Shown: positions 34,611 through 45,649 of the stretch, one piece after another
Position numbering within the stretch: position 1 is the first letter of the stretch
Layout of the letters: every line of letters begins with the position of its first letter
Assembly (NCBI GenBank): GCA_021521415.1
Contig: JAIQDT010005793.1
Coordinates: 62,001 to 126,000, forward strand
From: Bidens hawaiensis
Lineage: Eukaryota; Streptophyta; Magnoliopsida; Asterales; Asteraceae
Length of the DNA stretch: 64,000 bases
Direction of reading: 5' to 3'
Made by a program: the position numbers and the translations under genes
The notes under the pieces: generated by a model
The model's database searches: none
The model's input: the letters and a program-made list of their open reading frames with translations, nothing else
What the model was told of the DNA's origin: nothing

Positions 34611-37591
34611 TTACTCATAAGCCTTTTCCCAGTCCTCCACAACATCATCCTGTTTCGCTAAATCAGAACTCGTTGCAGACGGGCCCGATTCATGCTCTGA
34701 CTCAAGTACACTCCATCTGTTCGCAGCTACACTAGTAACAACCGCACCTTCGTTTACCATCCACGGTGATGGCGAGGATGAGGACAATGGCGCTGTTGTT
34801 TCCGAGTCGGCCCCACCACTCCACGAACTCTCCTGCACAACAGCTTTCTTCCATGGATTTGCAGCAGAAGAAGCCCAGACGTTACCAGACGAATTCGACG
34901 ACGACGACAACGTCGTCGTGCCAGCACTGTTTACAACAGCAGCTCCATAATAAACAGACCCGTGATCCAACCGCCTCATGGCAGTTGCAGCTCTAGCCGG
35001 ATCACTAAACACCGCCAACGCATTCTTGTCATTCAACCACACGAGCTCGCACTCGCCACCAAACCTCAACACCAAAGCGCTCACGTCTGCATCACTTGGC
35101 AGATCAAACAAAGCCACCACTAGCCTCGGGTCCATATCTACCAAAGGATCAAAACTAGGCGGATGCGGATGCAACCCTTTCGCACCAATAACCCGACTCG
35201 GTGCCTTCGACTTTGGTGTCACATGAACCACAATAAACCGCTTCGGTTCCCAACCAGCTGCACTTATCGAAAGCTTCCACCTTTCAGCAATCACTCTAAC
35301 CGCGTCTCGTTTCTCTTTCAACATAGGACAAAACACGTGTACCTTCACCCCACCCCTACCCCTCACGCCACCACCCGTAACCAGCATCTTGCATCGTTCT
35401 TCAACCGCCAACACCCACTTCGAATCGCGTCTGAATAAGTCACCCAACACGTCAGAAACCGCGGGATTCTCACCAAAATGAAGCGCTTCTAAGCTGTTTG
35501 TCACACCAAAAGCATCTGCAAGAACCTTCTTACGTTCGGTTTTCGCACATTCGTCATCACACATGAGCTTCCGCTGTCCAAGCGGGATCTTCTTCCCGTT
35601 CGCTTCAACGGGTTGAAGCGGCACCGGTAGCTTCTGAATCGCGGAAGCTTCTAAAACCGAGTCAGCACTGTAACCGCTCGTGTTACCGCCAGCATCACAC
35701 GGAACAGTTGCGGTTATTCTACCACAACCACAAGCTATCGTAACCGGAAACTCACACCTTACATCCGGACACGTACCATACAGGTGACAAAAAGACGTGC
35801 ACGTGTGTCTGCAGTCCCTACGCGGCGCACCACATGTCTGACCACACGAAGCCTTAACCGAAGCGAACCCGGAATCACACGGAGCCGGGTGGCACGTCCG
35901 CAAACACGCGTGCATACCACACTGTCTCGTTTTCCCACAAAGTTTATTACATCTAATATCTTTCGAACCACACGGTATGTTTCGAAGAACAACATGTCCA
36001 CCAATGCATTCTTTTGGTATCGGAACCGAACAAGGCGGACAATCCCCAAAGTGACAGCTGTGGGACGACGTGTGACCGCATGGTTGAGGAACCGAGCATG
36101 GGTACTGACACGAAGGAGGCGGTGTACCACAAGGTAACGGCGGTGGGATCGAAGATCGTCCACACGCACACGTCAAGTCGGTAAAGATTCGCTCCGGGCA
36201 AGGCGGGCAGTGACCACTGTGACACAACAATCCACAGTCATGCTGCCCGCATCTCAGCTTCTTCTCACACGGTTTGGAACACAAGTGCGGGTCCAAACCG
36301 TGCGAGACAACCGCACTGTTTGCGTTCGAAAGCGGGCAGCATTTGTCACTGCACCGGTGTCTCCCGCAGCTCTTCTTGCGCCCGCAAGGCTTATCACAAC
36401 TAAACGTGCTCACACCCGTCGTGGTGTTGAAACATTCGACAGACCGAGAAGTGGACCCGCACCGACATTTTTGAGTAACCATCACTCGACACGGCGTGCA
36501 GGGTCCCGGATGACACGTTTCTTTGCAGCCGTGTAACCCACACGGTAACATTTTACCACACGTCTGTTCGCAAGTCGGTATCGTATCCAAACACGTATGC
36601 CGCTCCTCTTGTAATAACGATTTCCCACAATAACAAGACGTAATCTTTCCCGGTAACAAATCACATTCTCCACAAACACCGGGATGGCAAGTATCTTTGC
36701 AGAAATGGTTTCCACACGCAAGCGGCTTTTCACAACGCGAACTACACGAAAAGATACCGTCTTCCTCCACATTTACAACCCCTTTCACGGACATCTCACA
36801 GCAAACGACTAAGTCACTCGTTTTCCTACAAAAACACGACGCGTCGATGCGAACCTTGCACGAATCACACGGACCCACATGACAAGTTTTCTCACAATGA
36901 TGTCGGAGACACTTAAGCAGCTTACCACACCGCTTCCCACAAGTCGTAAGCACAACCGATTTCTGATCAGAACATCTTAACGTAATCACTTCTTTCCCAC
37001 ACGGGCAAATCCTCGGCGGCGCAAACGCCTTACACGGCGGGCACGGTCCCGGGTGACACTGCAGCACACATTTATGCAAACAAACATCGTCATTATCTCT
37101 CGAAACCAAACCCGCAATCTCCTTATCGAGCGGTCGTCCACACGGTTCACCACACGAATGCGGAGTCAAATACAAATCCGAAGGCGGGTCGAGCCTCTTC
37201 CCACAAAAACACGAGTACCGAATCTCCTTCGACGAGACCAACTGCACCGACTGGCACCCGGGGCACCGCCAATTAAACCCTTGATTCTTTTCAGCCGATA
37301 AATCAATCGAGGTCGGCGCTCGAGCCCATTTCTTGATGCAATGCAAATGAAATATCGAATAACAACTCGAACAAGACCAAATCGAAGCGGACCGCTTAAC
37401 CATATCGTAACAGATCATACACTCGATTGTACCCTTTGTTAGCTTGTCTTGAATCTCCTGAACAAGCTGCGGCTTCGATACCGAACCCGGGTTCGAAACC
37501 GTAACCGAAACCGTAACCCCCCTATTCGTGTCTTGTTTTCGTCTCTCTCGATTATTATTATTATTATTATTATGCCTCCTCTGAACCCCAA

Positions 37592-37663
<72 letters not shown>

Positions 37664-37746
37664 CTGGGTTAGGGTTAGGGTTTGATGAAGATCCTCTGGG
37701 AATCCATTCTTGACGACGAGATGGAAACCTTGGTCTATTGGTGGTG

Positions 37747-37804
<58 letters not shown>

Positions 37805-37820
37805 CTCTTCTAGAGGTCAT
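34611..37820 (-). CDS. NFXL1: NF-X1-type zinc finger protein NFXL1
   Basis: A single uninterrupted exon of 1,069 codons. Residues about 1-92 are low complexity with Asn runs of 19, 23 and 7. A RING-like zinc domain follows at about 134-190 (CMICYDMVKRSASIWSC to WRCPGCQ). Then come the NF-X1 Cys-rich repeats, to about residue 720 (motifs such as CHPGPCPPC, CHVGPCDSC, CHPGVCGEC and CHSGHCPPC). A Cys-poor region and the end DDVVEDWEKAYE complete it. Arabidopsis NFXL1 is nuclear and modulates responses to salt, osmotic stress and trichothecene-induced defence; the RING-like part suggests ubiquitin ligase activity. Length is somewhat below that family member (about 1,190). A leader intron (37831-37941) precedes the ATG. 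No frame damage was seen, so this is the best-preserved host gene in the window. Confidence 0.95.
37593..37802. repeat. In-frame (AAT)n tracts encoding poly-Asn
   Basis: On the minus strand pure AAT triplets encode Asn runs at 37802-37746 (19 codons) and 37661-37593 (23 codons) in NFXL1, and a 7-codon run lies just after them. These are trinucleotide microsatellites within coding sequence. Confidence 0.95.
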
Positions 37821-37830
37821 ATCAACACAC

Positions 37831-38130
37831 CTGCAGATATAGTATTGGTAGGATTATTATTAGCTAAAGATAAAGAACCCTAAAATGAAATCGAAAACCC
37901 TAATTAATTTAGGAATAATAATAATAATAATAATAAGATACCTGATTGGATCTGAAATTGATTGTATTGTGAAAATGAATATGAATATGTAATGAAATCA
38001 GGAAGCAAGTTGAATAATTGTATCAAAGGAATGTAATGAATCGTATGAAGTTGGTTTGGTAATGAAAGAATGAGGCGGTGAGAGTAATTATAGGTGGGAT
38101 TTGGGTTTGGGAATCAAGCCAATGAACGAA
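37831..38130 (-). promoter_or_regulatory. NFXL1 leader intron and promoter region
   Basis: The minus strand has a donor (atcaggtatctt) at 37941-37940 and an acceptor ctgcag ending at 37831, defining a 111-bp leader intron. A TATA-like tataatta lies at 38085-38092. A ccaat word lies at about 38119. These are candidate sites only. Confidence 0.45.
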
Positions 38131-38632
38131 ATCACTCACCTATTTGCATATGCGTGGTCGCCAATCAAAGGATAATATTAGCTAGCCCACCTTTTTTTTA
38201 ACATAAAAACTAGGTTCATAAACGAACCGAATGTTTGATGAACTGTTTAGTGAAAGTTCGTTGAACATGAACACATGTTTCGTTTATTTATTTCAAAATT
38301 TTTATATATGTTAATTTGTGTTATGCTCGTTTGTGTTTATTTACATTTGTTCGTTATGTTCGTTTGGATTTTAAATAAACGAACATGAACATAAATATTT
38401 GTTCGACCAAGTGTTCGTATTTGTTTAAAGTTAAATGAACGCACACGAACAAGGGCATGTCCGTGTTCATTCGATCATTTACAGGTTTTTATTAAAATAT
38501 AATATAATTTTAAGTTTATATAGTTTGTTGTTCAGTGGGTTGCTTCCTCCTGGTTGTGGTGGGGGCGGTGCAGCTGTTGTCGCTTTGTTTATAAAAGTTT
38601 ATAGTTAAAAAAAACATATTCATTTCCTTAAT
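38131..38632. other. Older gttcgtt-type repeat split by the Tat element
   Basis: The sequence is rich in aacgaacatgaac and gttcgtttgtgtt words, which continue at 50685-50810 on the other side of the 12 kb retrotransposon. Similar words occur at 14450-14720. The Tat element inserted into this region. No gene was seen. Confidence 0.5.
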
Positions 38633-39572
38633 TGAAGAGGTAGGTCCCAGCAGAGCCCAGTTGGACCCGCAAGACTCACCTTGAATAGGGACGTCTGCGC
38701 AATAACCAACTGCTCCAGCAGGGCCCACCATGCTCAGAGAACCTTACGCGCAGTACGCCAGCTGTACCCGCAGGGAAAGCCTCCCAATGGCGAAGTACCC
38801 CGCCTGTTCCCGCAGCTGCGGATACAAGCCATCAGGGAAGGCTACCCGCACTAACAGCAAGGCTACACGCACAAGACATTCGCTACTTCAGTAGTCACAT
38901 GAAGGAATGAGCAAGGCGGGAATACTCCCGCCTAAATGAGCCAGTCCGTATGCTTCTGGAAGGTCTTTCGTACTATACCTACTAAGGTATGGGCGGAACA
39001 GACAATTTGACCAGAGCAGCCCATGAACCAATCACAGGGTGACAGCTCACCGACAACAATACGAGGAGGAGCACCCTCTAGTACTGTTTGTCACTATTAG
39101 CCGCTGCCTACTCACCAACCCTTACGATGGGACGTGCGCAGCCTACAGTTGGTGGAACAGTATACAGCCGACCTTTACTGTTGGCCGTAGCCTATCCACC
39201 AACCAGCATGGCCTGTGCGTAGTCCACTGTTGGTAGAACTAGAATACTATTCAGCCGGCTGTACCTTCTAGGAAACCTACATTCGGCTATAAATACTCCA
39301 ACACCTTGGAATGGTAAGGACATCATCTGAGATCTCAATCTTATCTAGCAATCTCTTAATATACACTTATATTCAGAGCAATCTAGTCTGATTCTCACGC
39401 CGGAGGGTGGTCACAAGGAGGAGCCCCCCCTTCTCAGTGACGAGCTTACGGTGTCTGTTTTGCAGGTCCCCTGAAGAACAACCTTCTCTGCTGGACCTCA
39501 TCCTCGTGGGAAACATTACTTAACCCCCAGATTATCTATAATCTGCCCGTGGGTTCACTTAGTGTTTATTCA
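38633..39572 (+). repeat. 5' LTR of Tat element
   Basis: 940 bp, 5'-TG to CA-3'. A TATA-like ataaatact lies near 39290 (tcggctataaatactcc), the likely promoter for genomic RNA. Direct words tggtggaac and ctgttggccgtag recur inside. Confidence 0.9.
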
Positions 39573-39573
39573 T

Positions 39574-39592
39574 TGGCGCCATCCGTGCATAA
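39574..39592 (+). other. Primer binding site of Tat element
   Basis: One base after the LTR the sequence reads tggcgccatccgtgcat. The tggcgcc start is frequent in plant Ty3/gypsy primer sites; I did not assign the tRNA. Confidence 0.6.
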
Positions 39593-39632
39593 AAGCTAGA
39601 ACTAATTTAGTTTTTTCAAAATTTCTGAAGAA

Positions 39633-41228
39633 ATGGTTAACGTTACTCCGGTCCCAAGGCCAGTAACCGACCAAGAAACCCCGGTAACCACAACCCCAGC
39701 AACTGGGGGGAACACCGGCGGTTATACAAATCTTACGAACACTACCCCGACTACCCAAGCCGGGGCAAGTGCAGTAAATATTCCACTGGGGTTCACTGAT
39801 GCCCAGTTGGAAAAACGAACGAGGGCCCCTCGCCAAACACTAGATCAAGTGAAGGCGTGGGCCGAATCACGTCAAAGAGAGTTCCAAGCTGAATTGGATG
39901 AACGCTTGCGTTCAGTTCAACAGGCTGACGAATTCGGCAGTACTCGCCAACAGCTCAATATGAACAGCGAGTGCGAGTACTCATACGAGGAGAGAGAAGA
40001 ATCCGATACCGACGCAAACCCTCGCCATAAGGCGAAAGGGAAGCGTAAGGAAACGGACTTCCAGCCGAAAAGGAATTTTGGGGAAGCTTTTAAACCAACG
40101 AATGCGGAGAGAAACCCGCGTGACTTCTCCAAAACCTTTAGGCCAACTGCTACAAATGCAGGAAAGTCAAAGTTCGCAAGGGACATTGCGGAAGCAATCG
40201 CCCCGAGAAGTGCCAAACAAATGTCCAACATTGGCACTTATGATGGTCTATCCGACCCGGACGACCACTTGAACAGATTCATTGCGGGGGCAACCGTCAG
40301 TAACTGGACGGAACCCACGTGGTGTTATATGTTCCAGATGACTCTGGTTGGAGCGGCCAGGGCATGGTTCGATCGTTTACCGGTCCACCACATATATGAC
40401 TGGGCGGACTTTCAGAACAAGTTCAGCCAGCACTTCAGACAACAGAGGAAATATACTGAAGAACAGTGGACGATCCTCAACTGCGTTAGAGAGGAGGATG
40501 AATCTTTATTAGACTTCATCACCCGCTTCAACTCCAAAAAGCTAAGTCTCGGCAACATAAGTGAAGATCTTGTTCGCGCCGCTTTCATCCAAGGCGCCGA
40601 ATACCAGGAGCTTATCCGCACATTGACGGGTAAGGATGGCATGCCATCAACATGGGATGCCATCATGACGGCGGCCAAGCGCTTTGCCGAGACGGAGAAG
40701 CAACTGGGAAGGGATCTTCCCCAGAGTACACACCTCTACAAGCAGAGGACAAGAGAGAACAATGTCCGGATCGCCCGGCAGAACAAAAAGAGGAAGCTAG
40801 GTATCTGGCAGTCAAGGGTAAACTTTGACACCTCATCCAGCTCTCACCCTCTTGTTGGTGGAAGAAATCACACACACCCTTCAAGCCAAAAGCACCGGTG
40901 GACGCCACTCACCAAAAGCGTCACGGAGATATTTGCCACTGAAAAGCTACCGTGGCCGAAAGCTCCAATGATCCGGCACCGACCTAATGCGGATCAGAGC
41001 AAATCCTGTGACTTCCACGGGACAAAAGGTCATGGTACGGAAGAGTGTACATCCTTGAAGGATATTGTTGAAGCATTCGTCAAGGATGGAAGACTGGCAC
41101 ACCTGGTGGCATCAATTAGAAGGGAGGACGGAACGACAACCGGTACCGAGGCAACGGACGAAAGCCCGTTGACATCAGCATCAACATGGTTCATGGTAAT
41201 ATCAGAGGAAGAAAAAGGCGAACGATAG
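39633..41228 (+). CDS. Tat element gag
   Basis: An ATG-initiated frame of 531 codons. The retrotransposon gag domain at about residues 205-330 includes GAARAWFDRLP and DWADFQNKFSQHF. The N-terminal part is Pro/Thr-rich and then charged. Near the end a CCHC-like box, CDFHGTKGHGTEEC, followed by SLKDIVEAF matches the shortened knuckle of Tat-type Gag. The protein forms the particle that packages element RNA. The frame ends at a TAG (41226-41228) and overlaps the next ORF by 43 bases in the -1 frame, so Pol may need frameshifting. I did not find a classical slippery heptamer. Confidence 0.85.
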   Translation: MVNVTPVPRPVTDQETPVTTTPATGGNTGGYTNLTNTTPTTQAGASAVNIPLGFTDAQLEKRTRAPRQTLDQVKAWAESRQREFQAELDERLRSVQQADEFGSTRQQLNMNSECEYSYEEREESDTDANPRHKAKGKRKETDFQPKRNFGEAFKPTNAERNPRDFSKTFRPTATNAGKSKFARDIAEAIAPRSAKQMSNIGTYDGLSDPDDHLNRFIAGATVSNWTEPTWCYMFQMTLVGAARAWFDRLPVHHIYDWADFQNKFSQHFRQQRKYTEEQWTILNCVREEDESLLDFITRFNSKKLSLGNISEDLVRAAFIQGAEYQELIRTLTGKDGMPSTWDAIMTAAKRFAETEKQLGRDLPQSTHLYKQRTRENNVRIARQNKKRKLGIWQSRVNFDTSSSSHPLVGGRNHTHPSSQKHRWTPLTKSVTEIFATEKLPWPKAPMIRHRPNADQSKSCDFHGTKGHGTEECTSLKDIVEAFVKDGRLAHLVASIRREDGTTTGTEATDESPLTSASTWFMVISEEEKGER

Positions 41229-43210
41229 AACCATGTGCGTGGAAGGAAGCTGAGGTGCGCTTCCCGCGAGTGCCAGGAGGACCCAACAAAGAAGGCCCTA
41301 TCGTCATCAAAAGCCAGCTGGGGCACTACATCACCTCCCGCACTCTTGCTGACAACGGCGCCTCGTCAACGGTAATGTACAGGCAGTTCTTCGACAAGCT
41401 AGATGACGAAGACAAGGAACGCCTGGAAACGATCTGCGCCTCGATGGAAGGGTTTGATGGCAGCACAAACACCCCCCTGGGTATCCTATCTTTCCCCGTC
41501 ACTCTTACGGATGGGAAACACTCCCGCACAGAAGATGTGGACTTTGTCGTGATGAGGAAGCCACACCACACATACGACATTCTCTTCGGGAGAGACGGGA
41601 TGGCAAGATTCAACGCCGTGGTATCCTCAGTCCACGGCATGATGGGATGGCCAACAGCTGAGTGTGTAGCGATGATCACCGGCATTCCTCAGGTATGCAT
41701 CGCATCTGTCTCATCTAAACCCAAACCAAAGATGGCTAAACCAACCATCACCGAACCAGAAAGATGGGCCTTCAACGGCAAGTACCCGGACCAGGCCGTC
41801 ACCATTGGCCCAACAATTGTTGATCCCACACGCACCTTACTCAAGCGCTTATTACAAAAGAACGCCGACATCTTCGCGTGGACACCAGCTGACATGACTG
41901 GTGTACCCCGGAGTAAGGCAGAGCATAAGCTCAAATGCGATCCGGCTGTTACGCCGATCGTACAAAAGCGCAGAGTAATGGGGCCAGAACAAACTAACGC
42001 GTGTAGAACCCAAGTCAAGGAACTCCTTGACGCAGGCATCATACGCGTTAGTAGATATCAAACTTGGGTTGCAAATCCCGTTATGGTACCGAAGAATAAT
42101 AAACAATGGCGCATGTGCATAGATTTCAAAGACTTGAACAAAGCATGCCCCAAAGATTGTTATCCGTTATCTGAAATTGATCTTAAGGTGGACTCGTTGG
42201 CACCATTCCGCCTTAAATGCTTCCTGGACGCGTATAAGGGGTACCATCAGATCCACATGGCCGTTGATGATCAGGACAAAACCGCTTTTCGGACGCCCGA
42301 TGGCACATTTTGTTACCAAATGATGCCATTCGGACTTAAGAATGCCGGGTCCACATACCAACGCCTGATGGACAACCAGTTTCATACCCAAATTGGGAGG
42401 AACTTGGAAGTCTACATGGATGACTTGGTCATCAAAAGCCCTGACCCAGAAGCGATGTTGAAAGACATCGAAGAAACTTTCAACACGCTCAGGAAGATAA
42501 ACATGAAGCTCAACCCGAGCAAGTGTGCCTTTGGAATGGAAGAAGGGAAGTTCTTGGGGGTCATCGTCACTAAAGATGGATTCAGAGCGAACCCTGAAAA
42601 GGTCGAAGCCATTATCAAAATGGAATCACCTACTACCATCAAACAGGCTCAGACACTGAATGGACGACTAGTGGCACTTAATCGCTTTTTGGCAAACCAC
42701 GCGGATAAGTCGTTTCCCTTCGTGTCAACGTTGAGAAACTGTTTAAAGAAAACGCACTTCCGCTGGACACCAGAAGCGGAAGCAGCTTTTCAGGAGATTC
42801 GGTCACGCTTGATCGAACTCCCAACACTCACAGCACCAGAAGCGGGAGAGGAGTTAATCCTATACCTTTCCGCAACTGATAGAGCAACCAGGGCAGTCCT
42901 GCTAGTAGAGCGAAAAGGCATCCAGATGCCAATCTATTATGTCAGCCGTATCCTAACAGACGTAGAAACCCGGTACTCTACCCTCGAAAAATTAGTCTTA
43001 GCACTTATACACGCTTCACGCAGGTTAAGACGATATTTCCAGGGTCACCCAATCACCATTCTCTCCAACTTCAAACTTGCAAACGTTCTAGGCAAACCCG
43101 AGTTATCGGGACGCCTAGCCAAATGGGCAATTGAGTTGGGAGAATACGCGATAAAGTATAAGCCAAGACCAGCCATAAAAGGCCAGGTTCTGGCCGACTT
43201 TATTGCATAA
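41186..43210 (+). CDS. Tat element protease, reverse transcriptase, RNase H
   Basis: A 674-codon frame. The aspartic protease core is ADNGASSTV (about residue 56). Reverse transcriptase runs from about 275 to 470 with CIDFKDLNKACPKD, PFGLKNAGSTYQ and the catalytic YMDDLVIKS. The Ty3-type RNase H follows with LILYLSATD, YYVSRILTDVETRYS and EYAIKYKPRPAIKGQ. These enzymes mature the polyprotein and copy element RNA to DNA in the particle. The frame ends at TAA 43208-43210 after VLADFIA, and the next ORF continues in the same frame directly. The true start is unknown; I give the open frame, which overlaps gag. Confidence 0.85.
   Translation: MVHGNIRGRKRRTIEPCAWKEAEVRFPRVPGGPNKEGPIVIKSQLGHYITSRTLADNGASSTVMYRQFFDKLDDEDKERLETICASMEGFDGSTNTPLGILSFPVTLTDGKHSRTEDVDFVVMRKPHHTYDILFGRDGMARFNAVVSSVHGMMGWPTAECVAMITGIPQVCIASVSSKPKPKMAKPTITEPERWAFNGKYPDQAVTIGPTIVDPTRTLLKRLLQKNADIFAWTPADMTGVPRSKAEHKLKCDPAVTPIVQKRRVMGPEQTNACRTQVKELLDAGIIRVSRYQTWVANPVMVPKNNKQWRMCIDFKDLNKACPKDCYPLSEIDLKVDSLAPFRLKCFLDAYKGYHQIHMAVDDQDKTAFRTPDGTFCYQMMPFGLKNAGSTYQRLMDNQFHTQIGRNLEVYMDDLVIKSPDPEAMLKDIEETFNTLRKINMKLNPSKCAFGMEEGKFLGVIVTKDGFRANPEKVEAIIKMESPTTIKQAQTLNGRLVALNRFLANHADKSFPFVSTLRNCLKKTHFRWTPEAEAAFQEIRSRLIELPTLTAPEAGEELILYLSATDRATRAVLLVERKGIQMPIYYVSRILTDVETRYSTLEKLVLALIHASRRLRRYFQGHPITILSNFKLANVLGKPELSGRLAKWAIELGEYAIKYKPRPAIKGQVLADFIA
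43208..43210 (+). other. Single TAA between the two RNase H domains
   Basis: The stop separates VLADFIA from VPASREKE with the frame maintained for almost 600 codons on. In relatives the linker usually reads through with an acidic residue, so this is probably a point mutation. A recoding stop is the alternative. Confidence 0.7.
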
Positions 43211-44989
43211 GTGCCTGCATCGCGGGAAAAAGAGTGCCAGGAAGAGGCTCAACCCTCTCCAGCACAAGACATCAATGATGTCTGGCGACTCTACACTGAT
43301 GGGGCAGCCAATAACGAGGGTTCAGGCGCAGGGCTAAAGCTAACCAACCCAGCGGGCCAAGAATACACTTACGCTATTCGACTGGATTTTCCAAGTACGA
43401 ATAACGAAGCCGAGTATGAGGCATTCTTGGCTGGGCTGAGAATTGCGCGTAAGATGAGAGTGAAAAACTTGGAAGCCCACGTGGATTCCATGTTAGTAGC
43501 CAATCAAATCAACGGGACGTACACGGCCGTGAACGACACAATGGCCCTGTACCTCGCACAAGCAAAATCCCTTATGCGCGATTTCAATGACTGCAAAGTC
43601 ATACACGTCAAGCGAAGTGAAAACAAATCTGCGGATGCGTTAAGCAAGCTTGCATCATTAGCCTTCACCCACTTAGGCAAGGATATCCGCATTGAACTCC
43701 TCGAGACACCTTCGGTCCCGCACATGGAAATTTGTGTCATCCAAACCGGCACGGAAACGTGGATGACACCAATAATAAAATACCTTGCGGCAGGTACACT
43801 ACCGGAGTCCAAAACACAGGCAAGAAAACTACGCTGTAAAGCACTGAATTATCAACTCATCGATGACATCCTTTACAGACGTAACTTTCTTGGCCCACTC
43901 TTAAGATGCGTGGACAACCAAGATGCTGACTACCTCCTAAGGGAAGTACACGAAGGCATCTGTGGAGTACACGCAGGTCCCCGCGCTGTTGTAGCTAAGC
44001 TAAACAACGCGGGATACTTTTGGCCGGGGATGCATACGGATGCACTGGCATACATCAGAAAATGCAGGTCTTGCCAGCTTTACGCACCCAACACGCACCG
44101 CCCGAAGAATGAACTTGTTCCAGTCACTTCTTCATGGCCATTTCAGAAGTGGGCCATCGATGTGACAGGCCCATTTCCTACAGCAGCAGGAAATGTTCAG
44201 TTCCTAGTGGTAGCCATCGACTACTTCACCAAGTGGATAGAAGCAAAACCTTTAGCCCAAACAACCGCGAAACATATCAAAAAATTTATTTGGGAATTTA
44301 TTATTTGTCGTTTTGGACTTCCACAGAATTTGGTGAGCGATAACGGCACCAACTTTGCTGACAAGAAGCTACAACAGTGGCTGAAAGAACTTCAAATCAC
44401 CCACACCTTTACCTCAGTGGCACACCCGCAAGGTAATGGTGAGGTGGAAAGAGCAAATAAGAGCATCGTCGAAGGCATAAAGAAAAGACACTTGGAACAC
44501 AGATCCGGCTGGGTGGACGAGCTTCCGCACGCCCTTTGGGCAAACAGAACGCTGAAGAAGGCCAGTACGGGAGAAACCCCGTTCAGTCTCACTTATGGCA
44601 CTGAAGCCATGGTCCCGGTCGAAATTGGTTTACCCTCACCAAGGGTCTTGATTCAGCCAGAAGACAATGATGCGGAAAGACAGTTGGACCTTATGCTAAC
44701 CGAGGAACGCAGAGACTTAGCCGCAGTGCGTGAAGAGAACTACAAGCGACAAATGCAAAAGTACTACAACACGCGGGTAAAACTCTGCAACTTCAATGTA
44801 GGAGACTACATACTGCGTAACAACGAGGCTTCGAACCAAGAACGCCCAGGAAAGCTGGCCCCGGTCTGGGAAGGGCCATACATTATCAAAGAAGTCCTGG
44901 GAAAGGGCGCATACCGGCTCGAAAGGCTCGATGGCACTCCCATCCCAAGAACATGGAATGGAGCTCAATTACGCAAATGTTATATGTAG
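43211..44989 (+). CDS. Tat element second RNase H and integrase
   Basis: A 592-codon frame that continues the pol frame after a single TAA. An archaeal-type RNase H lies at about residues 25-155 (YTDGAANNEGSGAG, NNEAEYEAFLAGL, HVDSMLVANQI). Integrase follows. Its zinc domain has VHEGICGVHAG and CRSCQ, and its catalytic core has WAIDVTGPF, LVSDNGTNFAD and GNGEVERANKS, giving the D, D and E. The tail ends in GPYIIKEVLGKGAYRLE. Integrase inserts the DNA copy in the nucleus. There is no ATG at the start (the first codon after the stop is GTG), so it is translated only by readthrough or is a split pol gene. Confidence 0.85.
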   Translation: MPASREKECQEEAQPSPAQDINDVWRLYTDGAANNEGSGAGLKLTNPAGQEYTYAIRLDFPSTNNEAEYEAFLAGLRIARKMRVKNLEAHVDSMLVANQINGTYTAVNDTMALYLAQAKSLMRDFNDCKVIHVKRSENKSADALSKLASLAFTHLGKDIRIELLETPSVPHMEICVIQTGTETWMTPIIKYLAAGTLPESKTQARKLRCKALNYQLIDDILYRRNFLGPLLRCVDNQDADYLLREVHEGICGVHAGPRAVVAKLNNAGYFWPGMHTDALAYIRKCRSCQLYAPNTHRPKNELVPVTSSWPFQKWAIDVTGPFPTAAGNVQFLVVAIDYFTKWIEAKPLAQTTAKHIKKFIWEFIICRFGLPQNLVSDNGTNFADKKLQQWLKELQITHTFTSVAHPQGNGEVERANKSIVEGIKKRHLEHRSGWVDELPHALWANRTLKKASTGETPFSLTYGTEAMVPVEIGLPSPRVLIQPEDNDAERQLDLMLTEERRDLAAVREENYKRQMQKYYNTRVKLCNFNVGDYILRNNEASNQERPGKLAPVWEGPYIIKEVLGKGAYRLERLDGTPIPRTWNGAQLRKCYM

Positions 44990-45190
44990 ATCAATTCCAA
45001 ACTTGTAAAGAAAAGGCCTAGAGCCACTTCTAATGGAAATGATTCTCCTTTCACAATGTGTTGATAGCCTTACCTTTATACTTATGAACTTCCCACACTG
45101 GTGCCGGTATTCACCGCACAAATGGGGGAAGAAGTAAGTCGTTACGTGTGGAAGGCGGCAAAACCCGCATAAACACAACGCTAAAAATAA

Positions 45191-45510
45191 GGAAAACCTA
45201 CACGCAGGTCAGATGTAAGTAAAGTTTAGCCATCCTTAAGTGCAAGACGGTCTTACCCGCACAATCACGAACAAGGAAGCAAAACTTCAACCTATCATCT
45301 ACCACGTTCAAAGGTTAACTTATTCTGAACACTTAGAAAATTTCAAAGGAAAAGATGAGGAAAACTTCCACGCAGGTCAGATATAAGTAAAGTTAAGCCA
45401 TCCTACTAAGTGTAAGTGACGGTCATACCCGCACAATCATGAAAGAGGAAGCGAAACAAACTTATAATTTACCACGTTAAAAAGTTAACTTATCCAAGTA
45501 CTAAAGAAAT
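45191..45510. repeat. Two tandem copies of about 168 bp
   Basis: The block beginning ggaaaacctacacgcaggtc at 45191 is repeated in diverged form from 45359. Both contain accacgtt and cccgcacaatca words. It is non-coding and lies between integrase and the end of the antisense gene. Confidence 0.7.
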
Positions 45511-45649
45511 TACTAAGTTAGATCAAAACATGCGTAAAATAAACAAGGCAAAGAACAAACACAATCTTTATTTCATCAAATTCAAATATTACAAAGATAG
45601 CTATACAAAAGCAAAAATCTACGCTAATGGTGGAAAGGGATCTTCAGAA

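Noticed and set aside
34766..37685. Many open frames on the plus strand and other frames across NFXL1
   Set aside because: They are shadows of the Cys-codon-rich NFXL1 coding sequence, with compositionally odd Arg/Thr/Val-rich products.
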